Shown here in pieces: positions 50,878 to 62,700 of a stretch of 64,000 nt of DNA. The notes beneath the pieces were generated by a model. The model ran no database searches and was not told the origin of the DNA. It saw nothing but the letters and a program-made list of their open reading frames with translations. Source of the stretch: Gnetum montanum. Taxonomy: Eukaryota; Streptophyta; Gnetopsida; Gnetales; Gnetaceae. Each line of letters begins with the position of its first letter. Position 1 is the stretch's first letter. Location of the stretch: the NCBI GenBank assembly GCA_015680685.1, contig MNCI01011403.1, forward strand, positions 4,160-68,159, given 5' to 3'. Both the position numbers and the translations under genes were made by a program.

Positions 50878-51370
50878 ATACATGACACCCTTTGCGGTTG
50901 TTTGCACTTTGTGTGGTGAAAATCGGTCACCTCGACAATTCCTTGAGAGCCCCACAGAACACAAGGCCTTCAATCACCAGCTAACTAGCTCGTTTTATGG
51001 TAGTCTCGTGTGCGTACTATACCCCATCTTGTGTGGTATAGAGCAGTCACCTTGACGGTCCCTCGGGGATCTTGTGAGACATGAAGTCTCTGAGTGCTAG
51101 CTCGCTTGCCCATCCTATAGTAGTCTAGCATGCGTACTGTACCCCATCTCGCATGGTATGGAGTGGTCTCTTCAATGATCCCTTAGGGATCCGACGAGAT
51201 GCAAAGCCTGCTTGGCTGCTAGCTAGCTTCCCAGTCATACGGTGGTCTTGCATGCTCTCTATACCCTATCATGTGCTAGTGTAAATGTGACACCTTTTTC
51301 GTGGTTGGTTACACTTTTTGTGGTGTAGGTCGGTCACCTCGACTATTCCTCCGGAACCCAGCAAGACATA
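50878..51370 (+). repeat. T3 leader array of about 120-bp units
   Basis: GTGTGGTATAGAGCAGTCAC and its variants start at 50911, 51031 and 51151, exactly 120 bp apart; a fourth, longer unit ends near 51370 (GTAGGTCGGTCACCTCGAC). Each unit has the phrase CCCCATCTYGYRTGGTATRG. Confidence 0.8.
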
Positions 51371-51500
51371 GCCTTCTTTCTTTTTCACTATTTTTTGGTT
51401 CCCTTGCTTGTTTGCGCTCCTTCGCATAACTTTCGCCCTTGTTCGCATAACTATTGCATAACTATCGCAATAACTATTTGCATAACTATTCATCCTAACA

Positions 51501-54060
51501 ATGGCTTTTTCAATAACTACTACTGATACCTTCAACGTGGAGGTTCCCTCCAACGTCAAGGTTCCCATCACGATCCAAGGCACCGCTGGTGACGAACAAC
51601 CGTTGAACCTGATGCTGGAGGCATGACGATCTCTCAGGATCCAAAATTGAGGACCTAAGGGATTGGCCTAGTAACATGAGCATTACGGTTTCCTTTGTAC
51701 AAAGGTGTAAGCTAATCTACCCTTAGATTTACACGAACTCAAAGAAAAATGCAGCTTTGAGTTCACTTATTGTAATGGGAAGGAATTTGTTCCTATCCTG
51801 AGCATTTCTCTATCTTTAATGCAAGTGTACCAATGACTTCTAGACCAACTAATCTAGTTGGCCAGGCTTAGGGAGCAGTAGGACACAACGTCGAACCCAG
51901 ATGACACTTTCTAGGATGGGCAAGAAGAACTCGATTCCCAATTAGATGAGGGAGGTCCAACTGGCCCCGCACCTATCCCTCCTACCCAATCTTTATGGGC
52001 TAGGCTGTGGTCTATCACCACTCCCTTTGTGATCACCCCCATGCTTCTGTAGCCTATGATTACCACTGCCATGGGTAGCCACATCAGTCCCGCGGTGTTC
52101 CAACGCCCATTCTCTCCTATTCCATCTATACCATCTACAGTTAATCCCTCTTTGTAGGCTGTTCAATAGTCTATCCCCATGGTGCATAATATGCCAATCA
52201 CAGCTACCCAGCCACATGTGCATACCGTACCTACTTTGCAAGCATACATGATTGCTACCTCTATTCCTACATTCACATCTGTTCCACCCACTGTGGTGGG
52301 CCCCAGCCCATCCCCGTAGTGGACCCCATTTGCTTCTCCACCTACTCAGCAACCGTCGCAAATGTCACACTACGTACATTCTCAAGCACACCAAGCCTCG
52401 CAGGTAGTGCAACCTAACATGGGGTAATGGTCCACGTTACCGATAACACAAGCAGTCCATCCGACAGCCCAACCCACGGTTGCTGCCCTAACAACACCAC
52501 CTACCAGGAGGTGGGCAACACAAGTAGCACCACTCACGGGGGTTGTCCCAACGATACCGCCGATGGGTTACATCATTACCCCTGCCATACCACAAGTAGG
52601 AGCTACCCCCACAGCTCCTCAGCCATCTACAATGTCACCGGGATTGGATCAAGCATTTTAGCTCATCCAGACTCTCACTGAGAAAATAAAATGCCTCAAA
52701 GCTATTGGGTTCGACACAGTACAAGTCATGGACTTTTATTAGGATGACCCTGTTAGCCCTATAATCCCCATGTTAACTTTACCCCCAGGGATGTCTCTTC
52801 CCCACTTCACGAAGTATGATGGGGAGGAAGATCCCAACGCGCATCTTGTCACCTTCAGGTTGGAGTCTTTGCTACTACAGCAATGGCCACACATGATCAT
52901 TCACATCTTCACCATGTCCCTAGTCAGGAAAGCCCTAGATTGGTATCATGCATTACCATGGTCATCCATTTCAACTCTGGAAGAATTGCTGACCTAGTTT
53001 GTGACACGCTTCAAGTATAACTTGAAGCCAAAAACCACGCTAGATTAGCTAATGATTGTAAAACAAGACTCGCTAGAACTAGTCCAAAAATTCATTCAAT
53101 GTTGGAGCACGACCCTTAACGAAATCTGTGAACCCATTGTAAAGGCTCACTTGCTAGTCATCTTTAAGGGTGCAGTAAATGACTTCATCAAGTCCAAGCT
53201 ATATTACCTCACTCCTCAGTCTCTTAGTCAAGCTTTTGCTTTGCTTACACTAAGAGCATACAAGAAATGGCAGAAGTAAGCAGAGACCATGCCTACATCG
53301 CTTATAAAAGCACCTTTACAAAGAAGGAAAAGAGCAAAGCCCCAACAACCATTGTGGCCACTGTGTCGACTGAGGCTAAGCCCAAACCTAACAACAACAG
53401 TAGCAAGAATGGGAAGAAATCGACCACACTAGCAGCTAACCATGCACCCAAGCCGATCCATGTGCCACAACTTATTGCACCCACGCATGAGACATCTACA
53501 CAACCTAAACCCAAATTTGAGCTCAAATATCACTCAAAGTACACCCCATTACCTCTAAAGCGCTCAGAGCTCCTGAAGCAACTGTTGGTAGTGGGGTACA
53601 TCCAACATAAGCAGATGTTAGAAGAAGCAAATGCAAGACATCAATGCTACTACGAGCTCCTTAGGAATCCCTTGCTAGCCCTGCCTAATAATCCTCTAGT
53701 TCCTAGGGATTTTAGGCTAGACAGATTTTGTGACTACCATCAATAGTGTGGTCATAACATAGATTATTGTCTATCGTTGCAGAACGACATCCAAGGATTA
53801 ATCGACCAGGGAAGTCTGAGGCTAGATGAAAGCAACCTAGTATGCCCTAAAAACCAATCTATGCATGTCTACATAGACCCCCTCAATGCCAACAATTCTG
53901 GTTATGTGATCAACGTTATTGGCATTGACAGAAACCCTAGGCCACCCTGACAACCATTCGTGATCTGTGTGCCTCGACATGATGTATCAGCCCCACCAAT
54001 GGCTAGTCCAAGCTTGTAGTAGCCATTCATCCTAAAAGTTCCACCATGGATACCTGCCTT
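51501..54060 (+). pseudogene. gag: T3 gag (broken)
   Basis: First ATG after the leader at 51501 opens MAFSITTTDTFNVEVPSNVK and stops after 41 codons. A proline/threonine-rich region follows (51960-52660, several frames). The capsid domain spans 52770-53280: HFTKYDGEEDPNAHLVTF, ALDWYHALPW, LELVQKFIQCWS and HLLVIFKGAVNDF, with two TAG stops where Q is expected. One frameshift near 53270 moves to the frame used by the rest. A knuckle-like end, RFCDYHQ*CGHNIDYCLSLQ, lies at 53725-53785. It is clearly less decayed than T2 gag. The match between the two identifies shared ancestry. Confidence 0.75.
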
Positions 54061-54089
54061 TGTGCCATCTGTTAATGGAGCTATATGAC

Positions 54090-55255
54090 CCCATTAGTTG
54101 ATGCCTCTAACTCCATTTATCATTACGGGATTGATGCCTTCGACGACCCCTACCTCGCACAACAAAGCTGAACGACCTCTTCGTCCTACAAGGCGAGTAG
54201 TACACTGGGTAGACGAGACATCAAAAGGGAGTATGGTCAATAGTACCCCCAAGCCTATGCCTTCATCCCCTGCATCTACACCTTCGCCCCCAAAGATGAA
54301 GGTCGACATGACCACGCAACCCGCATCATCCTGTAGACAAGGATCTAAACCCAAATCTGAAATCACCTCTCCTTAGGAGATTTGTCTTTTGGGATGAATT
54401 AAAGAAGAAGAAAATGTCAAACAAAAGAATGTTCAGGACTTCCTGGATGCCCTCACTCAGGTCAAGAAAGCCCTAAAGTAGAAAAATGCTACACTGAGCT
54501 TGTATGACCTAATCATGACATCTGTACTCCACCACGAGGCTCTGATCCACATGTTAACAGTGATTCCAGTCAATGAGAACATGCCAGTAGAGGAGGAAGC
54601 TATCCACTCGATCATGCTTCCCCCCATGCCCATAGAGTCCGCGGTACCGCAATTAACGTTTCATGATGATGACATTAGGAAATATCCCTAAGGGGGTCAG
54701 GTGACCACAGTGCCTCTCTTCATCACAATTCGGGTCGGTCAACATAGGATGAAAAGGGTACACGTTGATGATGGGGCCACCACGAACGTCATTCCCTTCC
54801 CCATTATGGGCAAGTTAGGGTTGGTCAACCAGATCAAACTAACAACAACGCCATGTTTGAGGTCCTTCAACGGGACATGCGTCTTGGTGAAGGGCATAGT
54901 TCACATAAACTTCATAGCAGGGGACCAATTCCCCACAAATGCAATGTTCATCGTAGTTGAGGAAATGCCTGGTTTTAACCTAATCTTGGGAAGATCATGT
55001 TTGGCACAACTTAGGGCTGTCTCCTCGCCTATAAACTAGGAGATCCACTTACCATACGTAAGCAAGGAGGTGGTGATCCGTGGTGATGAAATAGTAGCAT
55101 GGGCAATCAGCCAATTAGACATGGAGCAAGGCTTAGAGGTCACAACCTCTGAGAATGGAGCACCTACTCACGCATACGTAACCATCAAATGGGAGAATCA
55201 GCCTAGCAATCCAGCCTCCAAACCAAAAACACATGGCCTGAGTTGCCCTTCCTAG
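54090..55255 (+). pseudogene. pro: T3 aspartic protease and linker (lightly broken)
   Basis: Same frame as the second half of gag, so gag-protease was one polyprotein. The linker (54098-54690) is proline- and serine-rich. The protease itself (54701-55039) has VHVDDGATTNVIP at about 54760, the retropepsin D-x-G-A loop with Asp kept, and FNLILGRSCLAQL near 54975, equal to the ILGR flap-end motif. A tail continues to 55255 past one TAG. No RT follows: after two stops the sequence runs into the array within about 150 bp. Confidence 0.75.
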
Positions 55256-55394
55256 TAGAGGACAATGATATGAACAAAGGTCCTAGTGAAACACCCTGAC
55301 CTTACATTCTGATCAACCTGCGATAGGTTAGGAAGCAGCTATGCATAGCATAGCAACTTGACTACTTCCTACCCGATTACCATCCCTATACATT

Positions 55395-55745
55395 CATTGC
55401 TTCCTTACTTTGTTAACATGTCGCCCTACTGGCATGTTACGCTATGACCCGAAATGGACTAAAACTAGCATCGTTACATTCTTCCTTGTTAACATGTCAT
55501 CCTTTTGGCATGTTACGTTAATGGCCCAAAATGGCCTAAAACTAGCATCATCATGTTTTACTTCGTTAACGTATTACCTCTATTATGCTACAGCTTGAAA
55601 TGGCCCAAAACTAGCATTAACACTTTTTACTTTATTTACGCACTATCTCTTTTGGCAATGGCCATAAATGGTTTAAAACTAGCATTTTTGCTGGCATGTT
55701 ACACGATGGCCCGAAACAGCCTAAAACTAGTGCATTTGAAAACAT
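55395..55745 (+). repeat. T3 post-protease tandem array
   Basis: About five units of 60-75 bp, each with ATGGCCCRAAATGGCCTAAAACTAGCA-like core (cores near 55445, 55521, 55590, 55660, 55712) and a CATGTTACGT link. Short ORFs crossing it (ending KTSIXTFYF) are periodic and not genes. Confidence 0.8.
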
Positions 55746-55999
55746 GAAAATTTTGCATGATATGCAAGTTAACCCAAAATTAGTTTCTCTGTTAAATTAC
55801 TTTATTTTATTCAAAATTTGTACCTGATGGTACTGTTGGCAAAATTTCCAAAATTGTGATGTTCACAAAATTTCCAGAAAGAAAGCCCCATGCTGTCATG
55901 AATTGTCACTATTTGCGCTATCCTCACTATTCACCTCTACTCTATCTACTTGTGCATTATCTTCCCCTGTGTCACCTTTTGCCAATTCCGATTCTTCAT

Positions 56000-57630
56000 T
56001 CCCTCCCCCTACGGACCTTGCACCTTCATCTAGAGCCTACATCATGGGAATGGAGTAATCAATTAGGGCAAAAAATGCAAACCACAATATAGCATGAGCA
56101 TTTACATAGTAAAGCGACTAACTTGAGAGGAGCTTGCATCGGCCTCAAATGGTATCCAATCTAGGTAGAGCTTGAGGCGATGCCAAATCTCCTCTGTCAT
56201 GATATCCATCCAACGCCTATCGTTAGATTCAGTATTCATAGCAGTGGCTTTCTCCCTTTCCATGATCATCCATTCTAAGGCCCGTAAGGAAAGGGAGGCG
56301 GTTGCGGTCTCTCCTGTAGGAAGGTCCACCTGCAAGTCACGAGAGTCCATAACCTTCACTTTCTCTTTAAACTTAGCATAGGCCTCAGAAGCACCAATGG
56401 CATTCATGAATGCTTCATACGTGAACGCCTCCACAGTAGCGTCCCTATACATTTTTGATGGATGTTATTCTCCAACTTATACACATGTTTGTGGTTCCTC
56501 TAGATTCACCACCATTTGAGGACCTTGGATGCAGATATCCTTCATGCCTTGGCACTTCTGGGCTAGCAACTCCATCTGCATTTGTTGCTCGACAATCTCT
56601 CATGTAGATTCAACGTTCTGATGAATAATAGTCCAGAACTTGGCATAATCATCCATAGCCTTAAGGCAATCGACAGGGTTAGGGTCACGGTTTATGAGGA
56701 AGTCAATCCTCAACCTAAGATTCCCCATCTCAGCAACTAGCTCAGCCTCTCTTTGCTCAGCCTTGTGGGCCCATTTCCATAGGTCCTCATTGGCATGTCT
56801 ACATTCCCACAGAGAGCATGCCAAGTGCAAGACACACTTGTGAGCCTTATCAAACATGTGACGAGACACCTGGGTCACATCAGGTGAGAATGTAGGCACA
56901 ACGTCAACTTTCATAGGTCGAGCCGGGTCCCATTTGAGCCGAGAGGCTGCATCAACATGAGGAATGAAGCAATCACATTAGCATAGCAAAGCCAACAAAT
57001 TCAAAATTTTATTAGAACAAAAACATAGGAGTATATAATACTGCCACTTACCCGTGCTAGGGTCTACCTACTGAAGGTGTCCAATCATGTCATAAACAAG
57101 TCTCTGTACAAATGTAAACTTGTCAGGGACCTCAGCCCATGACTCTACGCAAATCGGAGGAGGTCCCGCGGTATCAGCAGTAACACCTGTTACACGGTTA
57201 AGCATGTCATCAACGACAAAAATAGACTATGATAAGGTAGATGTCCCGCCAACTCACTAATGCCTAACTGTGGTCTTTCTTCTAGCTGAGGCAAGTTGAT
57301 CATGGTAGCCTTAGTGGAAGGCCCTACCAAATCCATACAAGTCCCTTCATGCATTGGTGCTTGTCCTTTCAGGAGACTTGCATCTTTTCTATTCAAGGGA
57401 GGCGCCTCTTCATCAGTAGGAAGAGGCTCCCTAATGACGAGTGCCCCTATCCTAGAGACAGGAGCTCCCTTATTCTTGACCAAGGTCCCTTCCTCCGTGA
57501 CTAGGGCCTCCACCTCTTTATTCGTCACCCCCATCCTGAGGGCCAAGACTTCCTCGTCACCTTCTTCTTCATCTTCGTCTTCCTCTACTAAAAAAAAGGG
57601 GCATGTTTGCTTCAACTCAAAACAAGCTGG
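56000..57630 (-). pseudogene. T3 antisense gene (spliced, lightly broken)
   Basis: Coding sequence opposite to gag. Reading down the minus strand: a 141-codon acidic piece (57615-57190; EEDEDEEEGDEE near its start); then in another frame GPPPICVESWAEVPDKFTF and LVYDMIGHLQ; an intron-like gap 57051-56947 (GTAAGT...TGATGCAG); then MKVDVVPTFSPDVTQVS, KCVLHLACSLWECRHAN, LWKWAHKAEQREAELVAEM (56914-56600); then ATVEAFTYEAFMNAIGASEA and ALEWMIMEREKATAMN (56452-56102). A second donor (CAA/GTTAGT) near 56125 and acceptor GATGTAG near 56035 lead to an acidic tail. The T2 antisense gene matches several of these blocks. Function unknown; helix-rich, charged, no catalytic motif seen. Confidence 0.6.
56947..57051 (-). 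other. Probable intron in the T3 antisense gene
   Basis: 105 bp, starting GTAAGTGG and ending TTGATGCAG on the minus strand, AT-rich, joining the LQ*VDPSTG part to ASRLKWDPARPM. In T2 the corresponding stretch is also AT-rich and ends ATAG before DSKLCWDL. Confidence 0.5.
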
Positions 57631-57639
57631 TTCGAAATA

Positions 57640-59180
57640 GATGTTACGCTATGCTACACTGTCTAGTGCAACATAACATCACAAATTATAGCAAAGTAAG
57701 CATTACACAAAAAAATTCTTAGATTACGCTTATTCATGTTGTGTTGCGTGTACGAGCGTAACATAACATGGAAGCCATGGGTTTAAGCTGTTCTATGCTT
57801 GCTTACGTAGCCACGCGTGATGAAGCGTAAAACAATGTTTAGCTTGGCAGTGCAATACGCTGTGATATGCTACGTTGAGTAATGAGCATATGATGAGCAA
57901 TTGCACTTTCTTAGACTTTGCCTTTGATTGTTTTGGAGCTCATTATGCTGCCGTGCGTAACAGAGTGTAAACCTGACCTTGAACAAAAGACTTAGCAAAA
58001 TATACAAGAAACCGCATATTACGCTACTCAAGCCTCTCCCTGTGCCGAAGTAACTGGCCTTCTGATGCCAGACTATGTTTAAACAGAATCACGCTAAGCG
58101 CCATTATGCTACGTCGCGTGATATAGTGTAAACAGAGAAAACATAGTAAGATATGGAATCTGCAGGGGAAGTTGAAGACTTGATGCTACGTGCCTCTTGG
58201 TGTTGCTCTGTCTTATTCTCCCTTCTGGAATTTTGACATTCGCCCTTTCTTGAATTGCGAATCTTTGCCTAAGGCCGACTTGCAATTTTCACATTGTTTC
58301 AATGGCCCCTCTTTGTTGACGGTTGGAGGGCTTTCCCGAAAGACGTCAACAAAGAATACGAAACACATCAGCCTGAGATCTCTCTGTCACTGATTATAGC
58401 AGGAATGGTTGCCAAAGGAGCACGACACATCACTTCTGCGATATCTCTGCTAGTGTGAGTGCGGAAAATAGATACTTGCGTATGTAGCTTTTGCGTATGG
58501 GAAGCGGGTGGTAGGGATGAAACAAAATAAGAGCTAAGGGTAGGATTATGAGAGGTATAGGCATGCAGTTCTAAGTGTTTGGGAAAGCTTGAGTAGCCAT
58601 CTCAAGACGCTGTTGTTCTTCACCGCTCAGGTGAACGCATTCTTGAACGACATCCTCGAAACAAGTAACCTGCAATCACAGAAGAAAATAGAGGACACCA
58701 TTGCCCATGTGAACAAGAGGCGAGGTTGTTGAAACCAGTGCCGTTTGATGCGAGACAGAGTGATTGGGCCGTGAACAAGGAGCTGGAGCATGAGGGCGGA
58801 GCTGCCAATCCTGACGATTGGCCCAGCATATCTTCGCCAAAAGGCATTAGACACAGTGCAGCTAACTAGTTGTACAGGGAACCAACTAGATGAATTTGCG
58901 AAGCCGGCATTTGATAGCGATGATTGGTGGAGGTCACCGAGGTCGTTGTCATCGAGGATTGTGTCGGGGCTCCAACTGGTGAGACTAAACTCTCAGAGGT
59001 ACCACCGTTGCAGTGGGTGCAGCGGCGGCATCTCTGAGGGATCAGTAAGATGCCTCTCAGCTTATCCAAGGAATCAGTAGGATGCCGGTGAGGTGGTGAC
59101 GCTGGGACTGTCCCAGTATCCCACCTCATTTGTCATGTAGCTGTATAGAGATGATCACGCTTGCTTGATTTATATGGCAG
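57640..59180. other. Unassigned region with TACGCT/GTAGC motifs
   Basis: 57640-58160 has many GTTACGCTATGCTAC-like and TACGTCGCGTGATATAGTG phrases, like the U3 regions of T1 and T3, but it does not align as their LTR. 58160-59180 has short ORFs on both strands (58190-58393, 58620-58854, 58790-59080) without motifs. It may be the 3' end of T4 or of T3. Confidence 0.4.
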
Positions 59181-59189
59181 CAATCTATA

Positions 59190-59705
59190 AGTCCCAGTTT
59201 TAAGTCTTGGTAGACTGTCATTGCTGGTTTCAAGTCCCAACAGACCATGGTCCCAATTTAAAGTCCGGGTAGACCGAGAAATGCTAGTTTTACGTCATAG
59301 CGAATGGTGGCGTGTCTAATTTATGGTCCCAGCAGACCATGCTATGGATGTCAGTTTCATGTCATGACCCAAGGACAGAGCTACGCTGTTTTTACATCTC
59401 AGCAGACGACTACTTACCTGTGCCAGTTTAGCGTCGTGGCAGACGCGTGCAAAAGATGTCAGTTTTTCATCTTGGTGGACCTGTACAACATTGCCAGTTT
59501 TACATCGTAGCGAACGGTTACAAATTGCCAGTTTAGCGTCATAGCGGACGAGCAATGCCAGTTTAGCGTCGTGGCAGATGTGTGCAAGGAACTCCATTTT
59601 TACGTCATAGGAGACGAATATTGCCAATTTAGCGTCGTGGCGGGCGGTCAGTGCCAGTTTAGCGTTGTGGCAGACGAGTATTGCCATACCTGTTGTTGAC
59701 ACCGT
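59190..59705. repeat. T4 tandem array after integrase
   Basis: About 15 degenerate units of 28-38 bp, core TGCCAGTTTAGCGTCGTGGC-AGAC on the plus strand, starting near 59194 and ending at the pol stop. On the T4 sense strand the core reads like the T2/T3 array (C-TAAAACT-GCA). The 128-codon ORF on the minus strand (59316-59702, repeating HDAKLA) is its translation and not a gene. Confidence 0.85.
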
Positions 59706-59713
59706 AGATTCTG

Positions 59714-62700
59714 CTAAATGTAATGTCGCTTCAAATACACATGATTTATAGGATTTGGTAATTCATTTCCATTGATGTCTACTAACTTGAATGCTCCGTT
59801 GCTATACGCGTCAACCACCAAGAAAGGGCCTTCCGAGTTTGCAGAGAACTTGCCTACTGGTTCACACACAGCCTTGAGAACTATATCTCCTTTCTTGATT
59901 GGGCGCTGTTGAAGGTTGTGTCGATGTTTCTGTCTCTGTTTGTCTTGATATCTTCAATCGTGTCAAGAGCCTGTATTCGCTTCTCTTCTACTGAATCCAG
60001 ATCCGCGATCCGAGACTCGGTGTGTTGAGCCTCATTTATAATTGTGGAGAGGACCATTCTCAGAGAAGGAATTTGCAACTTGAGAGGTAGCACTGCTTGA
60101 GACCCGTAAACCAGGCTATAGGGCGTACTACCCGTAGCCGTCCTACACGTAGTACGATACGCCCATAGCACATAGAGGATCTGTTCGTGCCACCGCCTTT
60201 TGTTGTCGTCGAGCATTTTCTTAAGCATATTAATGATCACTTTGTTCGTTTCTTAAGCTTGACCATTCGCTTGCGGGTAATAGGGGGAGGAAAAAGATTG
60301 TTGAATACCTAGGTTATCACAGAAGGATTTGGTTTCCGTGCTACTAAACTGTGGCCCATTGTCGGTCACGATAGTCATCGGGAGACCAAATCTAGTTACT
60401 ATATTGTCCAGGATAAAATGGCAAATCTGCTGAGATATGATCTTTCGCAAGGGAACAGCCTCTACCCACTTTGTGAAATACTCAGTAGCGGTAATAATGA
60501 AGCTATGACCTGCGGAAGATTTCAGCGTGATGGGGCCTATAATGTCTAGTCCCCATCATTGAAATGGCCATGTTATCTGCATTGTATGTAATTCTGTAGG
60601 TGACATGTGTATGAGATTCGCGTGACACTAACACGTGTCACAAGTTTTAACCTTTGTCAAGCAATCCTTTTCCATGCGCGGCCAATAGTATCCCAAACGA
60701 TGGATTTTTAGGGCCATAGCCCGTGGCGCTACATGGCCGCCGCACAGTCCCTCGTGAACTTCGTCCACTATATGCTGCACTTGGTCTTTGTCAATGCAAG
60801 TAAGCAACATGCCATCAAAAGAGCGTCTACAAAGAGTGCTATCTCCGATGATGACGTATTGCCTAGCCCTCTTGCGTATCGCATCTTTCTACGCGCGTGT
60901 CAATTCAGACGGTAGTTCGCCCTGTAAAAGGTAAGTTTTAATGTCATCGTACCATTCAGGTGTGCTTTCCTCGAGAAGAGAAGAGATTTGTGCCATCTGA
61001 ATGATAGGATCTGCGCAGTCTGTTATCAATGCAGGACATGTGTCAAAAAGATGTGAAGGCACGTTCAAAGCCAGTGTTGCCAGTGTGTCGGCCAGTGTGT
61101 TATCCGTGTGTGGCACGTGCTGGACATCGTTGGTCGTAAATCATCTCAGAAGATCTTTAGCCTTATCGCAATAGGACTGCAAATGTATAGCCTTGCAGCC
61201 ATAGACTCCTGTGATCTGATTTATGACAAGCATCGAATTGCCCCTAATCGCCAGGTGTCGAACATCGAGTTCACTGGCAGTTAGTAATCCCCTGAGGAGC
61301 CCCTCGTACTCTGCCACATTGTTCGTACAGGGGAAGGTCAAGCGATAAGCGTGTAGATGCACATCCTTAGGTGATAGCATAATAACAGTGGCAGCACTAC
61401 CACCTCTAGTGGTCGAAGCTCCGTTGAAATACAACGTTGCTTCGGGGCCTGTCAAGACAGGGCTTAAACTATGTACATGTTCATCAGGGAACTCTGGTTC
61501 TATAGTCGCCTGATTGTTAATCGGTGAAGTTATTAACTGGTCAGCTATCACTTGGCTTTTCGTAGATGATTGGCCAATATAGTGCAGATCGAATTCTGCC
61601 GTGATAGCCTTCCAGCGAGCTATTTTAATACTCTCGTATAAGTTATGCGTAATGGCCCTAAGAATGCTATTTTTACAAATGATGTTGAACTTGCTACGGA
61701 AAAGATAATGCCTACATTTTTTAAGCGTAAAAACTAATGCTAGGCAATTACGCTCGACGTCGTTGTACCTCATTTCATACGCACATAGAGCATGACTCAA
61801 GTAGTAGATAGGCACTTCCAACCCATCATCCCTCCTTTGACAAAGTAATGCTGCTAACGCTACATCCGAAGTTGCAAGGTAAATGTAAAATGGTGAGTCC
61901 CTTTGTGGTGGGAACACTATCGGTAAATGTTGCAGTTCTTGTTTTAAGCTGTCAAATGCATGTTGGCAATCGTCGGTCCATTCGAAATTAACCCCCTTTT
62001 TCAGCAAGTGTTGCATAGGGTGTAACTTGTCCGTCAACCTCGAGATGAACCAGCGTATAAATTGTAAGCATCCCTGTAACCCACGTAATTGCTTGAGATC
62101 TGTAGGAGGAATTAATTCGACAATGTCTTTGACCTTATCAGGGTCAACTCGTATGCCGGTTTCTGACACCACAAACCCCAGCATGCGTCCAGTTTTGACT
62201 CCGAATACGCATTTCTTTGGGTTAAGCCGGAGCTCGTATTTGGAGCATCTTTTAAGAACTAACTTTAGGTCTCCTGAATGATCCTCAGACTTTAAAGACT
62301 TAACAACTATATCTTCTAAATAATCATTCAGTCTTCCTAGGAGGTAATCGCTGAAGATGTATGTCATGGCTTGCTGATATGTTGCTCCGGCGTTCTTTAG
62401 ACCAAAAGGCATCATAGTATAATAGAAAGTGCCCCAGGGCGTCATGAACGTTGTTGTCAATTGATGTTCTGGGTTGATGTGAATCTGATTATAGCCTGAA
62501 AAACCATCCATAAAGGATAGAAGCGCATGCCCAGCTGTTGTATCGACTAGCTAGTTGATACTCGGTAGTGGGAAGTTATCCTTGATTGTGGCCTTATTCA
62601 AATCCCGGAAGTCTATGCAGATGCGTATGCTTCCGGTCTTCTTTGGGATGACTACAATGTTAGACATCCAATCCGAGTAATCGACTGCACGGATGAAACC

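Larger units (their letters stand above)
49145..57640 (+). mobile_element. T3: non-autonomous Tat-like element, 3' end not seen
   Basis: Plus-strand element with 5' LTR, primer site, repeat-bearing leader, gag-protease, tandem array and an antisense gene in the same order as T2, and likewise without RT, RNase H or integrase between protease and array. The 3' LTR is not recognised; the sequence changes character near 57640, where T4 or another insertion may have cut it. The right end is therefore approximate. Confidence 0.65.

Noticed and set aside
58190-59129. Several 60-96-codon ORFs on both strands
   Set aside because: Overlapping, no shared motif, no start or splice context that favours one; left as unassigned.
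59316-59702. 128-codon minus-strand ORF with HDAKLA repeats
   Set aside because: Translation of the T4 array; it follows the pol stop and has no domain.
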